DNA from: an uncultured Lachnobacterium sp.
GTDB lineage: Bacteria; Bacillota; Clostridia; Lachnospirales; Lachnospiraceae
DNA length: 8,212 nucleotides
Assembly: GCA_900549895.1 (NCBI GenBank)
Contig: URQG01000076.1
Coordinates: 1 to 8,212 of the forward strand
Reading direction: 5' to 3'
Part shown: piece by piece, positions 1 through 6,740 of the stretch
Numbering within the stretch: the stretch's first letter is position 1
Layout of the letters: every line of letters begins with the position of its first letter
Translations under genes and position numbers: made by a program
Notes under the pieces: model-generated
Told to the model about the DNA's origin: nothing
Seen by the model: only the letters and a program-made list of their open reading frames with translations
Database searches by the model: none

Positions 1-14
1 TGTATAAGAGACAG
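1..14 (+). other. Residual Nextera/Tn5 mosaic-end adapter at contig edge
   Basis: These bases, TGTATAAGAGACAG, equal the last 14 bases of the 19-base Tn5 mosaic end used in Nextera libraries (AGATGTGTATAAGAGACAG). The match lies exactly at the left edge of the window and stops there, as expected for an untrimmed adapter at the end of an assembled contig. Genomic sequence should be taken to start at about 15. This also means that position 1 is a contig end and not a cut inside a longer known sequence. Confidence 0.9.
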
Positions 15-68
15 CATCGGATTTTACCTACAAGAGATGTGAGAACGAAAAAAACATTAAAAAATTGA
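15..68 (+). CDS. Possible 3' end of an upstream gene (partial, uncertain)
   Basis: After the adapter, one frame reads HRILPTRDVRTKKTLKN and then stops with TGA at 66-68. The ILPTR-V-R pattern recalls the C-terminal tail of LacI-family regulators, which often end in something like LPTxLVxRxS. A LacI-type regulator beside a sugar ABC locus would be a natural arrangement. The evidence is thin: only 17 residues are present, and a second frame is also open from about 8 to its stop at 116-118. The reading is a guess based on resemblance and on the promoter-like gap that follows. Confidence 0.22.
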   Translation, partial: HRILPTRDVRTKKTLKN

Positions 69-89
69 GTGAAACAGATAAAGAACAAA

Positions 90-119
90 ATCACATGATA
101 ATTGCTCAAAACCTATAAT
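90..119 (+). promoter_or_regulatory. Candidate promoter of the ABC transporter operon
   Basis: A perfect -10 box TATAAT lies at 114-119. An 18-base spacer upstream is ATCACA (90-95), a 4 of 6 match to TTGACA. Transcription would start near 125, leaving a leader of about 18 bases with the ribosome binding site at 132-137. The -10 sits in a small 11-base palindrome (CCTATAATAGG, 112-122). The -35 is weak, so an activator may be needed. No convincing cre site is seen. Confidence 0.45.
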
Positions 120-131
120 AGGCATAAAGAC

Positions 132-137
132 GAGGTG
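132..137 (+). promoter_or_regulatory. Ribosome binding site that fixes the ATPase start at 144
   Basis: GAGGTG ends six bases before ATG at 144. An in-frame TTG at 102 would extend the protein by 14 residues, but it has no ribosome binding site and lies upstream of the predicted -10 box. The extra residues would also precede the normal family N-terminus. The ATG at 144 is therefore preferred. Confidence 0.75.
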
Positions 138-143
138 ATAAAA

Positions 144-1646
144 ATGAGTGAACCAATTTTAACAGTTGCAAACATGAATAAGAGATTTGGAAGTACCGTG
201 GCTTTAAATGATGTATCACTGACCGTATATCCGGGCGAAATCAGAGGGCTTATCGGAGAAAACGGATCCGGAAAGTCAACGGTTACTTCGATTGTAGCAG
301 GAATGCAGCCGTGTGACAGCGGTACGATGATATTTAAAGGGCAGGAATGGAAACCGCTTAGTATGATCGATGCCCTTCACAATGGTATCGGAATGATCGT
401 TCAGGAAAGCGGAACCATACCGGGAATTACTGTTGCGGAAAATATTTTTCTTGCTGAGTCCGAAAAATATAAGAACAAGTTCGGCCTGGTCAATCGAAAG
501 AAAATGAATGCGGACGCAACCGAAGTAATGAAAAATATCGGAGTCGATGATGTGACCGGCGATATGCTGATGCAGCAACTCGATTTTCAGACAAGAAAGC
601 TTGTCGAGATTGCCAAAGTTGTGATGAAAGAACCGCAGATCCTTGTGATCGATGAGACTAGCACGGCATTATCCCATGATGGAAGAGGTATTTTGTATGA
701 TATTATGAACCGTTTCCGCAAAGAGAATAAATCCGTAATCTTTATTTCTCATGATCTGGATGAAATCATGGAAGTCTGCGATACATTAACCGTTCTCAGA
801 GACGGTAAGATCATCCGGACATTTGAAAAGGCAGAGTTCGAGGCCGGAGCAATTCGTGCGAGTATGATCGGAAGAGAGCTGCAGGGTGATTATTATCGAA
901 GTGATTCTAAGGCGAGTGCACAACCGGAAGTGGCGTTGAATGTAAAGAATCTTGTATATTCCGATCGAATGAAGGGGATTTCCTTTCAGGTACATAAAGG
1001 TGAGATCGTTGGAATCGGAGGACTGGCACATTGCGGAATGCATTCGCTCGGGAAGGCATGCTTTGGTGCTTTAAAACCGGAAGAGGGAAGCGTTATGGTG
1101 GAAGATGGAACCGTTATTGACAGTCCGGCGACCGCAATGAAGAAACGTGTAGGATATGTATCAAAGGATCGAGATGTTGAATCGTTATGCCTTAGTGCAA
1201 GCATTGAAGACAATATTTCCATCGCGGGAATGAGTGAGTTCGCAATCCATGATTTCCTTGTTCTGAAAAGCCGTGAGAAAAAATATGTCAATCATCAGAT
1301 TGAAGAATTGTCGATCAAATGTGCGGGAAGAGATCAGACAGTATCGCAGCTTTCCGGAGGAAACAAACAGAAGGTTGTTTTCGGAAAGTGGATCGGATGC
1401 GGAAGCGAAATCCTTATTCTGGATTGCCCGACCCGAGGCGTGGATATCGGTGTAAAACAGGCGATGTACCAGTTGATGGTGAAACTGAAAAATGAAGGAA
1501 AATCAATCCTTATGATCAGCGAGGAGTTACCGGAACTGATCGGAATGAGCGATCGTATTCTGATCATGAAGGATGGTGAGATCTCTGCGGAATTTGAGCG
1601 AAGCGAAACACTTTCCGATGCACAGATCATCGAATATATGATTTAG
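144..1646 (+). CDS. Sugar ABC transporter ATP-binding protein, RbsA/MglA type (double NBD)
   Basis: This 500-residue cytoplasmic ATPase should power a CUT2-class (ribose/galactose type) sugar importer. It has two fused nucleotide-binding domains, the usual RbsA/MglA layout and length. Domain 1 (about 1-245) has Walker A GENGSGKST (38-46), Q-loop Gln87, Walker B ILVIDE (166-171) and switch His203. Its signature motif is degenerate: LDFQT (146-150) where LSxGQ is expected. Domain 2 (about 262-500) keeps a good signature, LSGGN (403-407). Its Walker A region (GGLAHCGMHS, 292-301) lacks Lys, its Walker B ends in Asp-Cys (427-428) instead of Asp-Glu, and Glu460 replaces the switch His. By family architecture, one composite ATP site is intact and the other is dead. 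The stop overlaps the AGGAGG of the next gene, so the two are co-transcribed. Substrate cannot be read from this subunit. Confidence 0.93.
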   Translation: MSEPILTVANMNKRFGSTVALNDVSLTVYPGEIRGLIGENGSGKSTVTSIVAGMQPCDSGTMIFKGQEWKPLSMIDALHNGIGMIVQESGTIPGITVAENIFLAESEKYKNKFGLVNRKKMNADATEVMKNIGVDDVTGDMLMQQLDFQTRKLVEIAKVVMKEPQILVIDETSTALSHDGRGILYDIMNRFRKENKSVIFISHDLDEIMEVCDTLTVLRDGKIIRTFEKAEFEAGAIRASMIGRELQGDYYRSDSKASAQPEVALNVKNLVYSDRMKGISFQVHKGEIVGIGGLAHCGMHSLGKACFGALKPEEGSVMVEDGTVIDSPATAMKKRVGYVSKDRDVESLCLSASIEDNISIAGMSEFAIHDFLVLKSREKKYVNHQIEELSIKCAGRDQTVSQLSGGNKQKVVFGKWIGCGSEILILDCPTRGVDIGVKQAMYQLMVKLKNEGKSILMISEELPELIGMSDRILIMKDGEISAEFERSETLSDAQIIEYMI

Positions 1647-1659
1647 GAGGCAAAGAGGG

Positions 1660-2625
1660 ATGACGAAGAGTAAAAAAATAATGATAGGTGCGTTGCCTTT
1701 TGCGGCACTTATCGTACTGTTTGCGGTATTCTGCGGAATCGTAAGCAGCAAGGGATATCGTCTGGATATGTATATCAAGATCATATTTAATGAAGGCATT
1801 GTATTATCAATTGTTGCAACGGGAGCAATCTTTATCTATACACTGGGATCCTTTGATATCAGTTTGGGTGCCGCAACACTTTTTGCGGCCACGATGGGCG
1901 TGATCACCTATAATGCAACCGAAAATTTTGTTCTGATGATCGTGGTTATTTTATTATCGGGAATTGGATGTTCACTGCTTAATTCTGTACTTGCATCGAT
2001 TTTTCATATTCCGGTGTTTGTCACGACGGTGGCGATGATGTCTGTGCTTTCTGCGATTGCATCGCAGATTATTACAACAAAAGGCGGTGCTGTCGGAGGA
2101 ATCAGCATTCCGAGTGAAGTTGTAAAGCATCTGGATAATTCTGTTTTTAAGATTGTGGTTTTAGTGATCTGGGTTGCAGTATGCGTATTCATTTTTGATT
2201 ACACTAAATTCGGAAGAAGAGAAAAGTTTGTAGGCGGAAACCCGATCTGTGCACAGCTTTCCGGTATCAAATACAATACCTATGCAATCTTAGGGTTCCT
2301 TCTGGCGGGAACCGGAGTCGGAATCGGTGCCTTTATGACATTGGTCTATACACCGTCCGTAACAACAACAACGGCCGGCGATATCGGAATGAACATCATG
2401 GTTGCCATTGTATTTGGCGGTATGCCGATCTCCGGCGGAGCCAGATCGAAAATTTATGCGGCTGTGGTCGGAGGATTTTCTTACATTGTATTAAACAATA
2501 TTTTAGATCTGCTTATTGATTCAACTTCGGGATATGGCATTACACAGATCGTAAGTGCGGTATTTTTCCTGATTGTTGTATATGTAGCAAGCGTGAATTA
2601 CCGTTCGCAGATGTTACCGAGATAA
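1660..2625 (+). CDS. Sugar ABC transporter permease 1 (RbsC-like, BPD_transp_2)
   Basis: This 321-residue integral membrane protein should form half of the translocation channel. About nine or ten hydrophobic segments are visible, for example near 8-28, 46-62, 66-84, 90-112, 118-138, 162-180, 205-228, 245-270 and 295-311. Family landmarks are well kept: FDISLGA (65-71), matching the FDLSVGS-type motif; KFGRRxxxVGGNP (183-195) followed by LSGI (200-203); and the glycine-rich loop GGMPISGG (253-260). AGGAGG at 1645-1650, overlapping the upstream stop codon, gives a nine-base spacing to ATG 1660. It likely pairs with the second permease encoded at 4015-5019. Length is normal for the family. Substrate is not evident. 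Confidence 0.92.
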   Translation: MTKSKKIMIGALPFAALIVLFAVFCGIVSSKGYRLDMYIKIIFNEGIVLSIVATGAIFIYTLGSFDISLGAATLFAATMGVITYNATENFVLMIVVILLSGIGCSLLNSVLASIFHIPVFVTTVAMMSVLSAIASQIITTKGGAVGGISIPSEVVKHLDNSVFKIVVLVIWVAVCVFIFDYTKFGRREKFVGGNPICAQLSGIKYNTYAILGFLLAGTGVGIGAFMTLVYTPSVTTTTAGDIGMNIMVAIVFGGMPISGGARSKIYAAVVGGFSYIVLNNILDLLIDSTSGYGITQIVSAVFFLIVVYVASVNYRSQMLPR

Positions 2626-2630
2626 ACGAA

Positions 2631-2651
2631 TTTAACACATAATGTGTTAAA
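2631..2651. promoter_or_regulatory. 21-base perfect palindrome, candidate operator
   Basis: The arms TTTAACACAT (2631-2640) and ATGTGTTAAA (2642-2651) are exact reverse complements around a single A at 2641. The site overlaps the -35 box and most of the spacer of the promoter serving the lipoprotein gene, a position typical of a repressor operator. It does not match the CcpA cre, CRP or Rex consensus known to me, and it lacks the central CG common in LacI-family sites. As RNA it could form an 8-bp stem with loop ATAAT, but no U-tract follows, so it is not an intrinsic terminator. Confidence 0.5.
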
Positions 2652-2659
2652 GATATAAT
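2632..2659 (+). promoter_or_regulatory. Internal promoter of the solute-binding lipoprotein gene
   Basis: TTAACA (2632-2637, 5 of 6 to the -35 consensus) is separated by 16 bases from a perfect TATAAT (2654-2659). Transcription would begin near 2666, just before the ribosome binding site GGGAGGA (2674-2680). It lies in the 63-base gap after the first permease gene. It would allow the binding protein to be made independently of, and in excess over, the membrane and ATPase subunits. Confidence 0.6.
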
Positions 2660-2688
2660 TTCAAACACAAATAGGGAGGAAGAAATTT

Positions 2689-3885
2689 ATGAAAAAAGCA
2701 ATGAAAAAACTGTTAAGCCTCGGACTTGTTGCAGCAATGTCGCTGACAATGCTGGCAGGCTGCGGAAGCAAGAATGATGCAAACAACGCAACAAATGATA
2801 CGAGCACTTCAAGTACACAGAAGGAGTCGAAGCCGGCAGGTGATGTCAAGATCGGTGTTCTGGTTCAGGATGTCAGTGGCGAGGAGGCATTGGGTTTCCG
2901 TTCTTATTATGAGAATTATGTTGCAGACCAGTATGGCGTAACCTTTACTTACACAGACGAACTTAAGGATGCGGCAAGCGAGAAGTCGGCAATCGAAAAG
3001 TTTGCTTCGCAGGGATACCAGGCAGTCATCTCTCTTTCAAGCAACGATCGTGCACTACAGATCGAGACATGTGAAGAGAACAAGATCTATTACGCAGTTG
3101 CAGCCGGTACACTGGATGATGAGCAGTTTGAGAAATACAAAACAGATGAGTATTTCCTTGGACAGGTTGGACCGAGCATGGACACCGAATATGAAGCAGG
3201 TGTTGAGATGGGTAAATACTTTGCGGATAAGGGTGTTAAGAATGTTGCGATCTACGGGGCATTTATTCCAAATCCAATGCATGTATATCGTGTGGCAGGT
3301 GTGCTTGCAGGACTGGGACTTTCCTATGGCGGTGCAACAGAAGAGTCGGACGTTGTCGGCATGATCTTTGGTGATCAGAGTGTCGATTTATCCAAGATCT
3401 CCGGAGATATTAAAGTTGTATCTTACTTACAGGGATACGGCGATACAACAACCGATGAGATCAATGCAGCAATCCAGGCAGCTCCGGATGCATTTATCTC
3501 CGTCGGAATGGCAACAACATTTTTTACACAGCAGTTAAACGCAGCAGGTATCGAATTCTCTGACATTGATTCTTTCACTGAGAGCAACGGAGAGGCAATT
3601 GCAAACGGAAAGCTTGTATACCTTGCTGGTAAATATTCTTCATCGGTAGGACCTGCTTTCGCACTGGTTATGAATGCGATCAACGGAAACGTCATCCGTG
3701 ATGCTCAGGGTAATGCAGTCTCTCTCAGCCAGAATTATCAGGTAGCAACCGATAGTGCAACATTTGATGAATTCTACAAGAATGATAATGGTGATAATCC
3801 GATTTATAACAAGGAGACATTGGATCAGATTATTGGAGATGACGTCACATATGATACGATGAATGAACTGGTTTCTTCTAAGTAA
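2689..3885 (+). CDS. Sugar ABC transporter solute-binding lipoprotein (type 1 periplasmic-binding fold)
   Basis: This 398-residue protein should be the extracellular receptor of the importer, anchored by lipid to the outer face of the membrane. Residues 1-24 form a lipoprotein signal peptide: Lys-rich start, hydrophobic core, then lipobox LAGC with Cys25 as the lipidated residue. A flexible Asn/Ser/Thr/Lys-rich linker follows to about residue 49. The body starts with DVKIGVLVQD (52-61), the first strand of the RbsB-like fold. Later strands are visible at QAVISLSS (111-118), VKNVAIYG (183-190), IKVVSYLQG (241-249), PDAFISVG (266-273) and KLVYLAG (308-314). Overall it is more diverged from classical RbsB than the ATPase is from RbsA, so the ligand cannot be named. 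GGGAGGA eight bases before ATG 2689 supports this start over the in-frame ATG at 2701. The gene sits between two permease genes and has its own promoter and a 3' stem-loop. Confidence 0.9.
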   Translation: MKKAMKKLLSLGLVAAMSLTMLAGCGSKNDANNATNDTSTSSTQKESKPAGDVKIGVLVQDVSGEEALGFRSYYENYVADQYGVTFTYTDELKDAASEKSAIEKFASQGYQAVISLSSNDRALQIETCEENKIYYAVAAGTLDDEQFEKYKTDEYFLGQVGPSMDTEYEAGVEMGKYFADKGVKNVAIYGAFIPNPMHVYRVAGVLAGLGLSYGGATEESDVVGMIFGDQSVDLSKISGDIKVVSYLQGYGDTTTDEINAAIQAAPDAFISVGMATTFFTQQLNAAGIEFSDIDSFTESNGEAIANGKLVYLAGKYSSSVGPAFALVMNAINGNVIRDAQGNAVSLSQNYQVATDSATFDEFYKNDNGDNPIYNKETLDQIIGDDVTYDTMNELVSSK

Positions 3886-3903
3886 TTCACTTATTCATTA
3901 TAC

Positions 3904-3931
3904 GGTAGCGGCTTCTTCGGGAAGCCGCACC
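3904..3931 (+). other. GC-rich intercistronic stem-loop after the lipoprotein gene
   Basis: GCGGCTTC (3908-3915) pairs perfectly with GAAGCCGC (3921-3928) around loop TTCGG. With one bulged A (3907), the stem extends by GGT (3904-3906) with ACC (3929-3931). No T-rich run follows on either strand, so it is not a standard intrinsic terminator. It begins 19 bases after the lipoprotein stop codon. Stem-loops in this position commonly protect the binding-protein mRNA from 3' decay or partly attenuate read-through; either role is inferred here. Confidence 0.65.
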
Positions 3932-4014
3932 TTCTCCCAATAGATGAAAACAGATGGTTCATTTATTTGGAGAGGGTATAAATTATCCCATAAAAGTAGA
4001 GAGGAGAAGATAAC

Positions 4015-5019
4015 ATGAAAAATAAGAAAAAACTTGGTATAAAAAATCTGATCGGAGCACTTGCAATACCGGTTCTGGTGGCGGTACTGCTACAGGGAAT
4101 CTGTGTGGCAAAAGGAAGAACGATGATCACGAATATGACAAGTTTTGATAATTTTGTCGTTTATATTGCCATTGTCATGCTTACAACGATCGCTTTATCC
4201 ATTAATCTCAACAGCGGACGTTTTGATTTCTCGTTAGGTTCCATGGCATTGCTTTCTTCTGTATTGGGAGCGAAGGTTACATATTCCGTTTTGGGCGGAG
4301 GACAGGGAAGCGCACCGATGATGTTGTTACTGACTTTATTGTTTGGTATGTTGCTCGGACTGGTTTCGGGGCTACTGTATGTAGTTTTGCATTTGCCGCC
4401 GATCATTACTTCACTCGGCGTGACTTTGATCTATGAAGGAATCTTATTTACGATTACCGAAGGCCGTTATGTCATGAAGGAAGTACAGAATAAATCCATG
4501 ACAGCGTTTACCGGAAACTGGATCTATGCAGCACTTATTATTGCCGCGGTGCTTGTGATCAGTATTGTTGTCTTTGATTATACGAAGTTCGGTTATGATT
4601 ACAATGCTTTAAAGAATGGTCAGAAGGTTGCGGTCAATACCGGAATAAGAGAAATTCCGAATGCAATCGGATGTTACGTGATCTGCGGAGGTCTCATGGG
4701 AATCGTCGGTTTCTTAAATGCAGCAAGAAGTACGACCATCAATGGCGGACAGCTTAACTTTGGTTCCATCAGCATAATGTTTACGGCATTCCTTCCAATG
4801 TTTATCGGCTCTTACATCAGCCGCTTTACAAATGAGAAGATCGGTTTTTTACTTGCTGCTTTATGTATGTCCATGCTGAATTCTACTTTTGCGGTATTCT
4901 CCAATGAAGTAAATGCATCCATGCAGGCAATTATCAACGCTGTATTATTGGTAGTCTTTCTGATTTATCTGAGCAATGAACATCTATTAGTCAGTGCATT
5001 TACAGGAAAACGCAAGTAG
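4015..5019 (+). CDS. Sugar ABC transporter permease 2 (diverged RbsC-like)
   Basis: This 334-residue membrane protein is the likely partner of the first permease. Hydrophobic segments lie near 12-32, 48-64, 73-88, 101-126, 129-148, 168-187, 217-235, 250-268, 276-295 and 304-319. It keeps the family motif RFDFSLGS (69-76) and an IREIPNAIG stretch (211-219). The conserved loop after FG is remodelled (KFGYDYNALKNGQK, 191-204, versus the usual GGNxxAA), and the GGxxxxGG loop is replaced by FIGSYISRF (263-271). It is therefore a paralogue of the first permease, not a copy. The 129-base gap before it contains the stem-loop and an AT-rich TATAAA (3977-3982) without a good -35. AGGAGA (4002-4007) is seven bases before the ATG. 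Expected partners are the ATPase, the other permease and the lipoprotein. Confidence 0.9.
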   Translation: MKNKKKLGIKNLIGALAIPVLVAVLLQGICVAKGRTMITNMTSFDNFVVYIAIVMLTTIALSINLNSGRFDFSLGSMALLSSVLGAKVTYSVLGGGQGSAPMMLLLTLLFGMLLGLVSGLLYVVLHLPPIITSLGVTLIYEGILFTITEGRYVMKEVQNKSMTAFTGNWIYAALIIAAVLVISIVVFDYTKFGYDYNALKNGQKVAVNTGIREIPNAIGCYVICGGLMGIVGFLNAARSTTINGGQLNFGSISIMFTAFLPMFIGSYISRFTNEKIGFLLAALCMSMLNSTFAVFSNEVNASMQAIINAVLLVVFLIYLSNEHLLVSAFTGKRK

Positions 5020-5042
5020 AAAAGGTTGGAGGAAGAAAAAAC

Positions 5043-6728
5043 ATGATCAATTTGACAAAAGCGCCTTTTTCTCTTTCCAAAGAGGATATTGAATGGGTTG
5101 AAAATACAAAAAAAGCAATGACTTTGGAAGAAAAGATCGGTCAGTTATTTGTGCCGATCGGATATTCCGGAGATGTGGATTATCTCGAACATGTTATGCT
5201 TTCGCATCATATCGGCGGTATCATGTATCGATGCGGTGAGTCAAAGGAAATGCAGCAGACACATCGTTACTTGCAGGAACACAGCAAGATTCCGCTTCTG
5301 ATCGGTGCCAATCTTGAGGATGGCGGATGCGGAATCGCAACGGACGGAACACAGTACGGAAAGCAGATGCAGATTGCTGCGACAGGAGATGCAAAAGATG
5401 CATACAGGTTAGGCAAAGTAAGCTGCAGCGAGGGCGCAGCGGTGGGATGTAACTGGGCATTTGCGCCGGTTGTCGATATTGACAGAAACTGGAGAAATCC
5501 GATTACGAATGTGCGTACATACGGTGATGATCCAGATTTGGTTTTAAATTGCGGTCTGAATTATATGAAAGCTGCGAAAGAAGAGAATGTACTTGTTGCA
5601 ATCAAGCATTTCCCGGGAGACGGCTGTGATGAGGTCGATCAGCATATTCTGACCAGCGTAAACACTCTCTCCTGCGAAGAGTGGGATGCAACTTACGGAA
5701 AAATTTACAGCGGACTGATCCGGGCGGGAGCACAGACGGTAATGGTCGGCCATATTGCACAGCCGGCTTACCAGAAAGCTTACAACCCAGACTTCCCGGA
5801 TAAATTGGTTCCTGCAACGCTTTCGCCGGAACTGTTAAAAGGATTGCTCCGCAAAAAGCTTGGCTTTAACGGGCTGATCGTTACGGATTCTACCTGTATG
5901 GTTGGTTTCAGCTGTGCGATGGAAAGAGAGAAGGCTGTGCCTTATGCGATCGAAGCCGGATGCGATATGTTCCTGTTCAATAAAGATCTGGATGAAGATT
6001 ATCAGTACATGTTAAACGGATACAAGCACGGCATCTTATCCGAACAGCGTCTGGATGAAGCAATCACACGAATTCTTGCAACAAAGGCATCACTCGGTCT
6101 TCATAAGAAAGCCAAGGACAAGATCGTGCCGACGGAAGACGCGCTGGTTGTATTGCGTTCGGATGAGCATGTCGCATGGGCAAAGAAGAGTGCAGACACT
6201 GCGGTTACACTGGTAAAGGATACACAGAAGCTGTTGCCGTTGAATCCGCGGAAGACCAAAAAGGTATTACTTGAGATCATGGGTGACTTCCCGTCGAATG
6301 AGAGAGTGCTTGAGAGTTTCCGAAGCAAGCTTGTAAAAGAAGGTTTTGACGTAACAATCTATGAGCAGGAGAATTTTGAGACAGCAAAATTTGATGTCCA
6401 TACATTCCGGGAGAGTTATGATCTTGTCATCTATATCGGAAATGTCGAGAATGCTTCCAATAAAGTGACAAACCGTCTTTCCTGGTACACATTCTGGGGA
6501 AACGGAAACAATGTTCCGTGGTTTGTTGCAGAGCGTCCGGTTCTTTTCATCAGTCTCGCCAATCCGTATCATCTGATTGATGTGCCGATGATCAAAACTT
6601 ATATCAACGGATATTCCAACAGTGAGTTCGTGATTGAAAGCGTTGTGGAAAAAATCATGGGAAGAAGCACATTTACCGGCAGAAATCCGGTGGATCCGTT
6701 CTGCGGAAAAGAGTATTTAAAGTGGTAA
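5043..6728 (+). CDS. Cytoplasmic glycoside hydrolase family 3 protein, NagZ type (beta-N-acetylhexosaminidase-like)
   Basis: This 561-residue enzyme has an N-terminal TIM-barrel domain (about 20-355) and a C-terminal alpha/beta domain (about 370-561, ending NPYHLIDVP at 507-515, then GRNPV at 546-550). GH3 landmarks in order are FAPVVDID (140-147), RTYGDDP (158-164), KHFPGDG (188-194) and IVTDS (279-283). Asp282 is the expected nucleophile. Asp199 and His201 lie 11 and 13 residues after Lys188, the same spacing as the Asp-His acid/base dyad of NagZ enzymes. This favours N-acetylhexosaminidase (or a related phosphorylase) over beta-glucosidase. Position 193 is Asp where NagZ usually has His. 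No signal peptide is present, so it acts on imported substrate. GGAGG (5028-5032) lies ten bases before the ATG, 23 bases after the permease stop, indicating the same operon. Exact substrate is unknown. Confidence 0.85.
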   Translation: MINLTKAPFSLSKEDIEWVENTKKAMTLEEKIGQLFVPIGYSGDVDYLEHVMLSHHIGGIMYRCGESKEMQQTHRYLQEHSKIPLLIGANLEDGGCGIATDGTQYGKQMQIAATGDAKDAYRLGKVSCSEGAAVGCNWAFAPVVDIDRNWRNPITNVRTYGDDPDLVLNCGLNYMKAAKEENVLVAIKHFPGDGCDEVDQHILTSVNTLSCEEWDATYGKIYSGLIRAGAQTVMVGHIAQPAYQKAYNPDFPDKLVPATLSPELLKGLLRKKLGFNGLIVTDSTCMVGFSCAMEREKAVPYAIEAGCDMFLFNKDLDEDYQYMLNGYKHGILSEQRLDEAITRILATKASLGLHKKAKDKIVPTEDALVVLRSDEHVAWAKKSADTAVTLVKDTQKLLPLNPRKTKKVLLEIMGDFPSNERVLESFRSKLVKEGFDVTIYEQENFETAKFDVHTFRESYDLVIYIGNVENASNKVTNRLSWYTFWGNGNNVPWFVAERPVLFISLANPYHLIDVPMIKTYINGYSNSEFVIESVVEKIMGRSTFTGRNPVDPFCGKEYLKW

Positions 6729-6740
6729 GAGTGAGAAGTT

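Noticed and set aside
70..83. Possible CcpA cre-like site (TGAAACAGATAAAG)
   Set aside because: It lacks the central CG and the right half of the consensus; the match is no better than expected in AT-rich sequence.
102..143. In-frame TTG start that would lengthen the ATPase by 14 residues
   Set aside because: It has no ribosome binding site and lies upstream of the predicted -10 box, while ATG 144 has GAGGTG at good spacing and matches the family N-terminus.
3904..3931. Stem-loop as an intrinsic terminator
   Set aside because: No T-rich tract follows on either strand; the bases after it are CTTCTCCC on the + strand.
3974..3989. Imperfect hairpin GGG-ATA/TAT-CCC and TATAAA before the second permease
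   Set aside because: The stem is short with a bulge and no acceptable -35 lies 16-18 bases upstream, so neither a promoter nor a structured element is supported.
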